From: Coenobita brevimanus
Taxonomy: Eukaryota; Arthropoda; Malacostraca; Decapoda; Coenobitidae
Direction: 5' to 3'
Length of the DNA: 64,000 nt
NCBI GenBank assembly: GCA_032717465.1
Contig: JAVRFU010003718.1
Location: 225,556 to 289,555 of the forward strand
Shown: piece by piece, positions 48,680 to 58,799 of the stretch
How positions within the stretch are numbered: position 1 is the stretch's first letter
How the letters are laid out: each line of letters opens with the position of its first letter
Translations under genes and position numbers: made by a program
The notes under the pieces: generated by a model
Told to the model about the DNA's origin: nothing
What the model saw: only the letters and a program-made list of their open reading frames with translations
Database searches by the model: none

Positions 48680-48945
48680 CAAATGGTTGCCTGTACACCA
48701 GGAAAGCATTTACTACTCTGGGTGTTAACCATATAACCAAATTATGGCACTTGGTGGGTTGTTGGGTAATTGAGGTACTGCAGTCGAATTGAGCTTGTGT
48801 AGGTTTATATCCAGAGGGTGGTTGGGGTTTATTGTTCACATTATGCCACTCAGGGATGAGTGAGGCTGATCACTTTCATCTTAAATGTCAGGGCCAACTT
48901 ACCTAGCCCCAGGTTTTTACCTTCCTCATGGGGCAACATAGGATT
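48680..48945 (+). repeat. Dispersed repeat 'R', longest copy
   Basis: Contains gtaggtttatatcc, gagggtggttgg, tcttaaatgtcagg and cctcatggggcaac. The same order of motifs is found reversed at about 51140-51340 and in short copies at 52921-53005 (reversed), 53062-53150 and 53155-53195. Non-coding; family not recognised, SINE-like in size. Confidence 0.6.
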
Positions 48946-48965
48946 GAATGATCTATCTATATCTA

Positions 48966-49022
<57 letters not shown>

Positions 49023-49047
49023 ACACTTATTACTGATATGTTTACAG

Positions 49048-49214
49048 GTCAGGCTACTGCAAGGTCAACTGCTAGATGTCCTACACATGCTTCTGACAAG
49101 CAGGCCATCATAGCAACACATAAACCAAATGATCTTCCTGCTGTTAACATGACTCTGAAAGATAAGAGTCACAAAGACCATGTCTGTGTCCATTAAGAAC
49201 AGTGCATTATTTCT
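49048..49214 (+). CDS. Exon 5, with an in-frame TAA
   Basis: Acceptor tttacag (49041-49047), phase 1 in. A strong donor ct|gtgagt at 49215 gives phase 0 out, matching exon 6. In that frame TAA occurs at 49194-49196, six codons before the donor. Either this is a disabling mutation, or a weaker donor upstream (for example at the gt of 49181) is used, or the protein ends here as a short isoform. Confidence 0.6.
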
Positions 49215-49536
49215 GTGAGTTAATTTTCTTCCACGGCACCTCGCTTTATTAATGACTTTTTGCCACACAGCTTAGCCATAATTAATAATGATATTCAACA
49301 CAGAAATGTATCTGTGATTAGAGAAGGTCATGTGGGTAGGTAGGGTAAGTCTGAGATTTGGGGAATCTTTCTAAAGGAAGTGTGACCTGAGTGTGTGTGT
49401 GTGTGGGGGGGGGTCTTTTTTGTAGTAAAAGTACTGTATTCACCGTATACATAAGATTTCATCTCTGCCTTGTTTTAGCTACCGGTATATTTAATTGCTG
49501 TAAGCCTGCTTTTTACTTCTGAATTATATTTTGCAG
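49215..49536 (+). other. Intron 5
   Basis: Holds a short TG/G tract (49391-49413) and no gene. Confidence 0.6.
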
Positions 49537-49707
49537 GACATTCCGCTTATACTCAGAGACATAAAGGAGCAGCTGCAGAGAGTGGAAGAAAAGGTAGATG
49601 GCAGTAAACGGCTGTCTCCAGCTTCTGAAGACTCAGATTCAGCTTATATTGATAACCCTTTCGATGTGCTGATTTCACTTGGCTTCAAAGCTAAAACACT
49701 AGAAGAA
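49537..49707 (+). CDS. Exon 6: coiled-coil and start of the DUF4806-like region
   Basis: Acceptor attttgcag, donor agaa|gtaagt, phase 0 at both ends, 57 codons. Starts DIPLILRDIKEQLQRVEEKV, a likely coiled coil, then an acidic serine-rich linker and NPFDVLISLGFKAKTLEE, which leads into exon 7 as LIKWEQLF. Confidence 0.7.
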
Positions 49708-51392
49708 GTAAGTAAATTACATAGTATTTTGTCCTGTAGCTCTGTTGAACAAAGTTTTTGTTATTTCAATTTGCCTTATAAGGGTACCATATTCATCTTG
49801 TGGTAACATTCTTTCCAAGAGACAGCTACTTTATTTATTTTATTGACTTTCTGACAATATGTCTGCACAATTGTACTTACATTACTGCAGTTCCTTTCAT
49901 TTTGTATTCATATATCTACCTATATTTGTCTAGCTGTTTTTGGCCTTGTGTCATATTGTGTATGAGATACCCATGAAGACTTCCAAACATTCATGTCCCC
50001 ACTCAGCAGCAACCTCTTCCCACATGCTCTTTCAGCTTGTCTTTCCATCTGGTTCTTGGTTAGTCTCTTGCAAATGTTTTACATGTGCAGCCTCTGTAAA
50101 CCTTGATGTCATATGTTAATGAAAAAAATAAATAAATAAATAAAATGACGACACATTTAAGCAGATGCATTCATGATTACAGAGCATCCAGAGAGAACAT
50201 GCAACATTTCATCAAAAGTACAAGTGATGGAACAGTGGCAGTCATACTACCTGGAGATTATTGGTACTAAGTATCATGTACAGTATTTTGGCTACCTACA
50301 AGCATCAGTAGTGGTTATGGTGGTGGTGGTGTTACCCGAGTTAGGCTTGTGTTGACACAAGTGCACTAGAGTGATTTTGCCTGTACAGCACTGGGAAAGG
50401 GAAGGCATTGCTTTATTGCTATCTGTGCATGCATGCCCTCTTAGTAGCTCCTGTCTCAATAATTCTTTCCCAGCACTTCACATAGATGCTTATCATTGTC
50501 CTGTGTAATATTGCTGTGTCCCCTTCCTTGCTCGCAGTCAGTAATTATTTGCATTTGGATTGCATTGGAATGTGTGGAGGTGGCATGTTGTTGAAGAGGG
50601 CCGTGTAATATGTGGGTGGTGATTGATTTATGTACCTAGTTGTGGTATATGCCTCACATATGATAACGGGAGTGTTGTCTGTTAGCACAAGTTGCCGAGT
50701 AGAATTGCATGCCTCTCATGTCAAGATATTCTCGAACAGGGAGGACTTTTAGGTTCAGAGTGTAAGTAAGCTGTGGGAGTGGTACTGGTGCAGCCAGTGA
50801 TGATGTGTAGAGTGTTGTTCGGTATGGTCTGCAAGGTGTTGTAGTGGATGTTAGATAGGATGGAGGCCCATGCCAGGGAGGTACAGAACATGTGATACTG
50901 TACAATCAACAGTCGTATGGTATTATTGGGGAAAAGTTATTTGTCTTGTCTGTATAGTGGCATGTCTTGAAATACATAATTTATTAATATAATCACTTTA
51001 AGTCAATACCCTCTTGTTACTCTGTTCAATTCTGTTACTGTGCTTTCACCTCCTCTGTTCACATGCCATGCTTGATATCCTTTCTACTGTCTGACCATTA
51101 GTTTTTTAAATTTCCATCTATATGTATCAGCTAATCTTCATTTGTCCTATGAGGAGTGTACGAGACTGTGGCTAAGCTAATCAGTCCTGACATTTAAGGC
51201 AAGGGTGACCAGCCTCACATGCCCTTGAGTCGTATCAAGTGATCAGTAAATTCCAACCACCCCTCGTATAGAAACCTATACAGGCTCAATCCACCATTAT
51301 TCTATCTTAGAGCTGAGGTTTGTTCGAGCTGGGTGATGAAAAAGATTTACTGGTATAAAAGTGCATACTAATGTGATTTTATTTGCCTACAG
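49708..51392 (+). other. Intron 6
   Basis: About 1.7 kb without a gene. Holds an AAAT tract (50125-50144), GT-rich stretches (50300-50340) and, at about 51140-51340, a reversed copy of the dispersed repeat described at 48680. Confidence 0.6.
51140..51340 (-). repeat. Dispersed repeat 'R', reversed copy
   Basis: Reverse complement shows gtataggtttctatac, ggggtggttgg, gtgaggctgg, ccttaaatgtcagg and cctcatagg in the same order as at 48680-48945. Confidence 0.55.
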
Positions 51393-51992
51393 CTCATCAA
51401 GTGGGAGCAGCTGTTTGCAGAGACACACACAGACTACAAGAAAAACAGAAATGCTTTATTAAAGACCCTCCTGCAGTTGGTCCTGAAACCAGGCAAGAAG
51501 GCTAACATGACCCCAGTTGATGTTGTTCGGGCCACAATGCAGTGCTTAGCGGACGATGCTGTGTGGCAATATATTAGTGCCTTAGGAAGGTCAGGCACCA
51601 AAAACATTGCAGTGTGCCAAAGGATGCCATCGATTATGAACATTGTGGTGCTGATTGCTATTAAAATCCTGGATATTGACAGAAAACAAGCAATAACAGC
51701 ATTGTGCACGTACTTGAAAAATACTGCCACCAGAGCTGCAGCCAAGAAGCACAGAGCTGAATTTGGCACTGAGGGGTCTACTTCTCTGCCTGCGGATCGT
51801 CAGTTTGTAGGAGCCAATGATCCAACTAATAATTATGACAGTGATCCTACTGTGGCCATGGCAGGCAGTGTAGGATGTGCACATGACACTGCTATTTTTT
51901 CTGGAGATGAGGAAATTAGCTCCGCTACAAGCAGTGATGAGCTGGAGAGTATAGATGAAGATGACCTGTGTAAATCTGACAGTGACTTTTAG
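51393..51992 (+). CDS. Exon 7: DUF4806-like C-terminal domain and acidic tail
   Basis: Acceptor tgcctacag, phase 0. 199 codons to TAG at 51990-51992. Residues LIKWEQLFAE, then LLKTLLQLVLKPGKK, DVVRATMQCLADDAVWQYI and ALGRSGTKNIAVCQ follow the order of helices and the KK/GxxGTK-type segment I associate with DUF4806. After a basic KKHRAEF patch the last 60 residues are rich in S, D and E (SSDELESIDEDD). The exon is intact. What DUF4806 does is unknown to me; a DNA-binding accessory role for a transposon is a guess from context. Confidence 0.65.
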   Translation, partial: LIKWEQLFAETHTDYKKNRNALLKTLLQLVLKPGKKANMTPVDVVRATMQCLADDAVWQYISALGRSGTKNIAVCQRMPSIMNIVVLIAIKILDIDRKQAITALCTYLKNTATRAAAKKHRAEFGTEGSTSLPADRQFVGANDPTNNYDSDPTVAMAGSVGCAHDTAIFSGDEEISSATSSDELESIDEDDLCKSDSDF

Positions 51993-52326
51993 TTTTTTGG
52001 TGCAGCTCGTGTTGGGGGAATTGGAGAACGAGAAAGATTTAAGACAAAATATTTATGTTTCTGGTTGAAAATGTTGAATATATGCATTTATTACATATCC
52101 CATATGTTAATACTGCTTTGTTGGTTGCGTGATACTGTCTGAATCAGTGTTGAGTGGCAGAAGGCTATGAAAGGTTTTAGTCCACTAAGGACAAGTTTTT
52201 CCATCAGTTTTGATACAGTCAGCTGGAGGGATTTGGGACAGTAGGGTGAGGGTTGATGACATTAAGGTAGTTTGGCCAGTATGCATTTTTTTTTATTTAT
52301 TTATTTTTTTTTTTATGTACCGGTAC

Positions 52327-52328
<2 letters not shown>
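51993..52328 (+). other. 3' flank of the DUF4806-like gene
   Basis: No gene. AT-rich; includes T-runs at 52288-52313. No canonical AATAAA was found within about 200 bp of the stop. Confidence 0.5.
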
Positions 52329-52383
<55 letters not shown>

Positions 52384-52441
52384 TTGTATGTAATTGCACT
52401 GAGGTGTTTATTAGCACAAATTTGCCATTTCTGAAGTGAAT

Positions 52442-52498
<57 letters not shown>
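52329..52498. repeat. TA and CA/GT microsatellites bordering the palindrome cluster
   Basis: TA 52329-52358, CA 52359-52382, GT 52441-52458, AT 52459-52498. Confidence 0.9.
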
Positions 52499-52500
<2 letters not shown>

Positions 52501-52893
52501 TCTCATCTCATAAGCCGTTTGTGTGTCCACTGCAGGACCGGCCTATCGCTACAGAAGTGGGGATGATACAGCCAATGTATCTCTACCAAGTGGCTTAGGC
52601 TGTCTAGTAGAGACTGTATGTAGGGTGAGAAGTGCTTGTAAGTGTAACTGTAGTGTTGGTGTGGCTTTGGATGTGTATGTAGTCTGTGAACGAAGTGTAA
52701 TCCGCCTGTGCAAGCCGACTGGGTGCAAACTTACTTTGTAGTATGCGACACTGGTTCACCCACAGAACCCCTTATGTCCGCCAAGCAGTACGTGGTCAGA
52801 AGAATGCTCCTGAAGTTTATTACCCTGGCGGGGTGCAAACCCTCGTTCTTCAGTGTACGAAAACGCACACTTTACCTCTGTACCACAGAGGCC
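52499..52893 (-). mobile_element. tRNA-headed SINE, reversed copy
   Basis: On the minus strand the copy begins near ggcctctgtggtacagagg, continues gtgtgcgttttcgtac, has a B-box-like gagggtttgcacccc, then a body ending in ctaagccacttggtagagat, gataggccggtcctgcagtgg and a TA tail. A second copy in opposite orientation lies at 53222-53606. The head resembles a tRNA D-arm, anticodon arm and T-arm; the parent tRNA is not clear. Confidence 0.65.
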
Positions 52894-52920
<27 letters not shown>

Positions 52921-52928
<8 letters not shown>

Positions 52929-53003
52929 TCATCATCCAATCCTACTTTGCCCCATGAGGACCGTAGGAGCCCGGGGCAAGGCAGTTGGTCCTGACATTTA
53001 AGA

Positions 53004-53062
<59 letters not shown>

Positions 53063-53150
53063 CTTAAATGTCAGGACCAACTGCCTAGCCCTGGGCTCCT
53101 ATGGTCCTCATGGGGCAAAGTAGGATTGGATGATGATGATATGTATATAT
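52921..53150. repeat. Inverted pair of repeat 'R' fragments around a TA tract
   Basis: 52921-53005 (reversed) and 53062-53150 (forward) are reverse complements of each other over about 80 bp (catcatccaatcctactttg, ggtcctgacatttaag), separated by the TA tract 53007-53060. A third partial forward copy follows at 53155-53195. Confidence 0.8.
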
Positions 53151-53221
53151 AGAAGCCCCGGGCTCCTACGCTCCTCATGGGGCAATGTAAGATTGGATTA
53201 TATATATATATATATATATAT

Positions 53222-53604
53222 ATACAGTGGTAGAGCGTGCGTTTTGTACGCTGGTGGGCGCGGGTTCGCCTCTCGCCAGAGTTGTAAAAACTTTGGGAGG
53301 CATTCACCAAGCCACTGAGCACTTTGGTGGACACAAGGGGTGCTGTGGTTGAACCAGTGTTGCATACTAGTATGTTTGCACCCACTCGGCTTAAGGCGGC
53401 TCGATTACACGTGATTCACAGACTGTACACACATCCAAAGCCACTACAACACTACAATTACACTTACAAGCACTCCTCACCCTATATACAATCTCTACTA
53501 GACAGCCTAAGCCACTTGGTAGAGATACATTGGCTGTATTGTCCCTGCTTCGGTAGGGATAGGCCGGTCCTGCAGTGGACCTCAATGGCTGCTGCTGCTG
53601 CTGA

Positions 53605-53606
<2 letters not shown>
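53222..53606 (+). mobile_element. tRNA-headed SINE, forward copy
   Basis: Starts cagtggtagagcgtgcg, with the anticodon-arm-like cgttttgtacg and the B-box-like cgggttcgcctc, then a body that is the reverse complement of 52499-52800 (ctaagccacttggtagagat, aggccggtcctgcagtgg). It ends in a GCTGCTGATGATATATA tail leading into TA repeats (53607-53662). Confidence 0.7.
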
Positions 53607-53665
<59 letters not shown>

Positions 53666-53784
53666 TTCACACATGTATGTAATTGCATTGAGGTTTTTAT
53701 TATCTCAGATTTGCTATTTCTGGAGTGAAGTGTAGTGGATTGTTTTTTTCTGCAATATAAACTGTACTGTGTATTTAGAATGGA

Positions 53785-54345
53785 GTTTGTGAACTCGTTC
53801 AAGTACTTAGGAAGTGTGATGTGCAAGGATGGGGATCTGGAGAGTGAAGTGCTGGAAAGAGTGCAGAATGAAAGGAAGGTTGTTGGTTCACTGAAAGCAG
53901 TGATAGGAACAGAGAAGTGAGCATGGAAGTTAAAAGTCAATGCATGATGTATTGTAGTCCTCACTTTAACATATTGAAGCAAAGCATGGACTCTGTTGGA
54001 AGGACACAAGTCAAGAGTGAGAGAAGTGGAAATGAGTTACTTGAGAGGTGCACGTGGAACTACGTGGAAAGACTGACAAATGAGGAAGTCAACAAACGTT
54101 TTGATATTGAGGCGGATGTGTGAGTGTTAGGAGAAATACCATGAGGTGGTTTGGCTATGTGGAGAGGATGGAGAGTGAAAGGCTGACTAGGAATGTGTAT
54201 GAGAATGAGGGGGAGACCAAGGATGAAGGGGAGGGATGGAGTTGAGAGATGAGTGGGGGGGAGTGAGCTGGAGGGAGGGCAGGCAAATGATGGGTGACAG
54301 TATGACAGAGAGCCGGTTTGTTCATGGCCACTTCTTATGCAATTA
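53785..54345 (+). pseudogene. Decayed retrotransposon fragment (reverse transcriptase C-terminus)
   Basis: Translated pieces in shifting frames read SFKYLGSVMCKDGDLESEV, ERVQNERKVVGSLKAV and VERLTNEEVNKRF, then RWFGYVERM (from the base sequence). They match the C-terminal third of the frame at 39189-40937 in the same order. Several frameshifts and stops; not functional. The start falls in sequence after the TA tract and the end near the GHP-type terminus (about 54330). Confidence 0.8.
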
Positions 54346-54529
54346 ATGTGTGACTCTAGATAGGTATATTGTATATATTACTTAGTAAATTAGTAATCTC
54401 ATGTACTTAAGATATCAATTAGATTTCATTTTTATGATTAAGGGCAAAGAGAGGAATGGGTCAGGATGTACTGTCTACATGATTTTTATGTTTGTCACTT
54501 CCTCCTCATTATTTCCAATGCCTCGTTCT

Positions 54530-54620
54530 CTGCTGGTAAACCCCAAATGGGATGGCCACGAGAGAACTGCCTCCAAGCTACTTTATCTTCACTTCCTCAA
54601 ACACTCCTCCTCCTTTCCTC
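54530..54620 (-). pseudogene. 3'-end scrap of the same retrotransposon family
   Basis: ccccaaatgggatggccacg followed by agagaactgcctccaagcta resembles the start of the retrotransposon 3' end at 39195-39235 (cccgtttggggtggccacaa). Only about 90 bp are recognisable. Confidence 0.5.
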
Positions 54621-55819
54621 TCCCCAGTACAGTAAACTCCACTAAATGAGGTCTACCTCTACTGACATTACCCTCGATATCACTTGGAAAAAAATTTTCA
54701 CGCAGTATCTAGCCTATGTGCATTCTTTATGTCCTAAAGGCTACACCTATATCACGATTAAACCGGGCATTATCTCTTTTCACAGTTTTCTTATTGTACA
54801 CTACTTCATCTGCTTCTTATAATACCCTTCATGGTGTCATTTTTATATATGTATTTTTATTTTGATACTCAAATATTTGGTAGTTTTTTGGACAAGTATG
54901 TTTTGTGGCATTATACTTAGGGAAGATATTTTATAACCTATATTTTCGTACTTTTATAATGTGAATAAAAATTTCTTACAGTGCATGATCTATTACTAGC
55001 CTGCAGTGTTTAATTGGTCATTATATACCTGTTCTACATTTTTTCACTCCTCTCATAATTGGACTGAGTCACCCAATTATCCAGGAGGCAATAAGTATCG
55101 GGATTGAATGGGAAAAGAAAGCTTATTTCAAGCATATTAAGGTCAGTATACCAGCATACTAAAGCTTCTGCAAGGTTTGTAGAAAGCATGTAAATCAGGT
55201 TTGTTACAAGCTCGTTGAAAGCTTGTGCATGCCCGAAATTGTTTACAGAATAAGGCTCGCTACAGGTTTGTATAAAGCACATTCTAGGCTTGTGGTTTCA
55301 GGCTTGCAAGCTTTTGACAAACGTTTGTCAAACATCCTATGAACTTTCAATTTCTGGGGGGAATTGCTGACCCAAAGCAATTAAAAACTGAAAAAGCCCA
55401 TCCATTTTGAAGTACAAAACACAAGTCAACAGAGGGAGACCAAAGCATCTTTTGCTTCCCCAAGTGACGGAACCTTTCCCCACTAAGGGGTGGACTAAGT
55501 TATTTTCTAAGTACTCTATCAGTGGCTGTGTAAATAACCTAAGAACATGTCCTCATACCCAGTGCATATGGCCTCAAAATGCACCTGAAATTGGTCATAT
55601 ATCAAACACTCTCTGGGAATTTACCATCCCCTCCCCCATCCCCACAAACCCTTCCCCAAACACTGATTTTGGACTGTCATAAAAAAAATAATAATAATAT
55701 CCTGGTTACAGCCCTGGTTGGCCATCCCCCATGATGGGGAGCCACCCGTCTCAAACCATACCGGTAATACACAATATTACTGCTACTCTACCTTTTAGAA
55801 GGATATTCAGTGTACTCCA
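54621..55819. other. Stretch without a recognised gene
   Basis: AT-rich. Within 55164-55330 the motif aggtttgtNNaaagc occurs three times and ACAAGCT/AGCTTGT (55206-55212 and 55220-55226) forms a perfect 7-bp hairpin. An A/T-rich simple tract is at 55681-55699. Nothing else stood out. Confidence 0.4.
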
Positions 55820-57016
55820 GACTTCACAGCATCCAACAACTTCTCATCAACTGCATAAATATATTCTTAATCCTTTCCACAATCATTGCCTATCTACTCT
55901 GTCATATGCTTTCTCCAAATCCATGAAGGCCACATACAACTTCTTTCCCTTATCTAGAAACTTTTCCACTAAAGATCTAAGAATGAATATCTGATCTACA
56001 CAACCTCTTCTTTCCCTAAAACTTCCCTGTTGTTCTCCAACTAATTCCTCTGTTATTTCTCAAACTCTGTCGGTAAGTATCCTACAAAATACATTTCCTA
56101 TTACACTAAGAAGACAAATGTCCCTATTATTACCACATACTTCTGTTTCTCCTTTTCCTCTTTACAGGAGAATAATTATACCTGTCATCCAATCCTCCGG
56201 GACTCTACTTTCCGCCCAGGCCAATCTTCACATCTTCCACATCCATTCTGCTGCTATCTGTTCCCCATGTTTCAGCATTTCACCACACACTCCATCAATT
56301 CCCGAGGCTTTCCCCATTACACTAAGAAGACAAATGCCCCTATGATTATCACATACTGTACTTCTGTTTCTCCTTTTCCTTTGTACAGGGTAATAATTAT
56401 ACCTGACTTCCAATCTTCCGGGACTCTACTTTCTTCCCAGGCCAGTCTTCACATCTTCCACATCCATTCTGCTGCTATCTGTCCCCCATGCTTCAGCATT
56501 TCACCACACACTCCATCAATTCCTGCGGCTTTCCCCATTTTGACTTTCTTCATTGCTGCCACAATTGCCATCCTACTGATTTCTTCCTCTCTTCTCACAT
56601 CCTTCTGTCTCCCAGCCATTCCCCAGCCAATTATATTCCCTTTACTTTGATTCTCTATGTTCAACAATTCCTTAAAGTGTTCTCTCCATCTCCTCACTTT
56701 TTCTCCCTTCTCCACTAGTAATCTGCCATTTTTATCGTTCACTCCCTGTCTAACTTCTTTAACTCTCTTTACCTCTGTCAAGAACATTTTCTTACATTCC
56801 CTCCAATTTACATTCAAATTCCTTTCAAATCCCTCATCCACTCTTTTCTTACTTTCTCTTACTGATCTTTTCACCTCTCTCTTCCTCTCTACATATAACT
56901 CTTTCTTCCATCTCTCAGCTTCTTCCACACCCCTATTTCTCATCCACTCTCGATATGCTTTCTTCTTTTGTGCCACAGCCTGTCTCACCTCTTCATTCCA
57001 CCAAGCTGTTCCTTGA
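55820..57016 (-). pseudogene. Retrotransposon fragment, reverse transcriptase N-terminal half, rearranged
   Basis: Minus-strand frames include a 179-residue open piece (56449-56988) starting near AYREWMRNRGVEEAERW, with ELYVERKREVKR, NDKNGRLLVEKGEKV and GKAAGIDGVCGEMLKHGG. Further frames lie towards 55820 with the finger region. It corresponds to the part just before and into the start of the 39189-40937 frame, plus residues missing there. A segment of about 220 bp is duplicated in tandem (cctattacactaagaagacaaatg-like sequence near 56097 and 56317), and the catalytic motif C region is absent. Confidence 0.75.
56094..56535. repeat. Tandem duplication (~220 bp) inside the retrotransposon fragment
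   Basis: The block from cactaagaagacaaatg through ccacacactccatcaattcc occurs twice in direct orientation, starting near 56102 and 56322. Confidence 0.75.
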
Positions 57017-57026
57017 ACCCCCTTTC

Positions 57027-57425
57027 ATAAGAACATAAGAAGAGAGGACAACTACAGTAGGCCGGTTGGCCCATGCTAGGCAGCTCCTAGAAGAGTAACT
57101 GAACTACTAGAATGAGATAAGGATAGCAAAGACGAAGGCTCTCCCCTTCCCTCCAAACCCTCCAACCGAAGCCGGCAGGAAAAAGTCAGAAAGAACACCA
57201 CGCAGTATAGAAAAACTGGCATGGACATTTTACAGGAAAGTGTGAAAGGAGAATAGAGACTATCATAGTGTAACCTGAAAGGGAAAAATTGTGAATTAGT
57301 ATTGGTTATAAGATTTCCTTTTTTCTGTATCCACCCCTTATTTGTCATATGCTTATCTAGCCTATGCTTGAAACTTCTCTTCACCCCACACACCACCTCA
57401 CATGCTGCACAGATTTCTTCTGTGA
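57027..57425 (+). repeat. Dispersed decapod-type repeat ('cataagaacataag')
   Basis: Opens cataagaacataagaagaga, then taggccggttggcccatg and ctaggcagctcct; a later part reads cttatctagcctatgcttga. This arrangement of an ACATAAGAA start, a GGCC.GTTGGCCCATG.GAGGCAGCTCC-type block and a TAnCCTATGCTTGAAACT block is one I associate with a common decapod genomic repeat. Non-coding. The right limit is approximate. Confidence 0.5.
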
Positions 57426-57429
57426 ATAT

Positions 57430-57600
57430 CTTGCACACACCTTCCACGTCCCTCATCTGCTACAATCCATATTTACCCAATCGCTCCTCTACTTCTCTCT
57501 TATATGCTGCCTTTTTTCTATCCTCTTGTAACTTTTCCACCCTCCTTGTATGAACCACTTCCTCCTGCCCTTCCCTTCTTCAATTCCTCTATTTCATTTG
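57430..57600 (-). pseudogene. Fragment of a second non-LTR retrotransposon (pre-RT region)
   Basis: The reverse strand gives QEDRKKAAYKREVEER and a KYGL stop-type end in frames broken within 60 codons. This is the kind of basic linker found before the reverse transcriptase in elements related to those above. It lies next to 57790-58475, likely the same element interrupted. Confidence 0.4.
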
Positions 57601-57604
57601 GACC

Positions 57605-57789
57605 TTGATTCTCGAAGTAGAAGCTATTCAAGCTTTGATGGTTGTCAGCTCCAATTATTCTTTTGCAAGTACAAATGATGATGCTGAGCAATTCATTTCA
57701 GTGTTTCCAGATTCAGACATAGCAAAAAAAACAACAAACAAGAAGAGACAGGTGGAATACTGCATTCAGTGTGGTATTGCACCATACCC
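57605..57789 (+). pseudogene. Small fragment with an FPDSDIAK / GIAPY motif
   Basis: A plus-strand frame reads YSFASTNDDAEQFISVFPD, SDIAKK, and CIQCGIAPYP before running into other sequence. I associate the combination FPDS.IA and GIAPYF with transposon-derived proteins, but cannot assign the family. Only about 60 residues remain, inserted between two minus-strand retrotransposon pieces. Confidence 0.35.
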
Positions 57790-58475
57790 AAGGAACTGTG
57801 ATAAATCTGGTGTCCATAGATTTCCTCACTCCACATCTTTCACGAATCACATTACTTCGTATCCTATCCACTCTCTGTACCCCATATACGTTCCTCAGCA
57901 GTCCCATCTCCACTGCTTTCACTCTTGACTTTTCATTTTCATGCCACACCATAGTCTCACACACTCCTTCATGTAAGCCTCGTGCAGCTGCAGCACTCAA
58001 GCCTCTGTTTCTCATCAAGGCCTTCATTGCACCAGCTACATTCCTTCCTTGTGTCACTCTACTTTCCACTTCTTTTACACATTTTCCTCATTTTTCTATC
58101 ACTGTACCCAGGTATTTGAACTCTCTCGCCAATTCCAGTGTCTCTCCATTCACTGTAACATCACACTGGGAGTCACCTTCTCTCTCATTAACCATCACTT
58201 TACTTTTTTCTAAATTTACTTTCAAGGCACGACGCTCACAGACATCAGCAAAACTCTGCACTATAGCCAACCAGGTTCTTGTTCGGTATTTGTAATCAGT
58301 ACTGCATCATCAGCATACAACAAATTTGAGATATTCCATCCATCACCATTCATTACCAACGCCATCCTTGTCTCCATTACTCGTGTTTTTACTTCTCTCA
58401 TCACTCCATCCATATATATATTGAACAACCATGGGGACATCACACAACCTTGTCGCACGCCCACACCGATCGTGA
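57790..58475 (-). pseudogene. Second non-LTR retrotransposon, reverse transcriptase remnant
   Basis: Three overlapping minus-strand frames give, in order, GVRQGCVMSPWLFNIYMDGV, LLYADDAVLI, LKVNLEKSKVMV, EFKYLGTVIEK, then GRNVAGAMKALMRNRG, SRVKAVEMGLLRNVYG and DRIRSNVIRERCG. Motif B, the YADD motif C and the later blocks are all recognisable but split by frameshifts. Related to, yet clearly distinct from, the FADD element at 39189. Confidence 0.8.
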
Positions 58476-58499
58476 ATCATTCACTTAGATGCCCATTAA

Positions 58500-58780
58500 T
58501 TCTTATACATGCTTCACTACCATCATCATCATCATCATAATGATGATGATGATGATGATAATGGTCATGATGATGATGATCATTTTTTCTTTTCTTTTTT
58601 TCTTTTTTTTGTCGACAGATAGACGTACGGAACTCTGAAGGAATTCCACAGCAAGCCATGAGGAAAGCCAGAGGAAAGCCAGTCAGCCAGCCAGTCAGTA
58701 TGCCAGTCAGCCAGCCAGTCAGTAAGCCAGTCAGCCAGTCAGTCAGTAAGCCAGTCAGCCATCACTTCCCTGCGTTAAAA
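58500..58780. repeat. Trinucleotide and CAGTCAGC-type minisatellites
   Basis: ATC/GAT repeats at 58511-58582 form a long inverted run (catcatcatcat then gatgatgatgat). A T-rich tract follows, then a minisatellite of cagtcagccagcc units from about 58680 to 58765. Confidence 0.8.
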
Positions 58781-58799
58781 GCTAAGTAATATCTCGCCT

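Larger units (their letters stand above)
47875..49047 (+). other. Intron 4, repeat-rich
   Basis: Contains a ~57-bp tandem duplication at about 48027-48117 (gggctttaggattgataatg against ggctttacaattgataatgg), a TA tract (48361-48402), a C/T-rich minisatellite (48505-48668), a dispersed repeat (48680-48945) and a TG/TA tract (48966-49018). No gene seen. Confidence 0.6.
45271..51992 (+). pseudogene. Seven-exon gene with DUF4806-like architecture, one in-frame stop
   Basis: Exon model: 45280-45399, 45569-46106, 46498-46599, 47773-47874, 49048-49214, 49537-49707 and 51393-51992. All junctions are GT-AG, phases agree (0, 1, 1, 1, 0, 0), and the sum is exactly 1800 nt. The N-terminal region (KRWAVFDF, VPASWV, CCFWP) resembles the part preceding DUF4806 in invertebrate proteins, and the C-terminal region (FDVLISLGF, KTLEELIKWE, DVVRATMQCL, ALGRSGTK) resembles DUF4806 itself; both are judged from memory. 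The tail is strongly acidic with S/D/E runs. An in-frame TAA at 49194-49196 in exon 5 breaks the frame unless that exon is skipped or spliced differently. Function is unknown. Same strand as, and 470 bp after, the transposase, so possibly the accessory gene of the same element. Confidence 0.65.
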
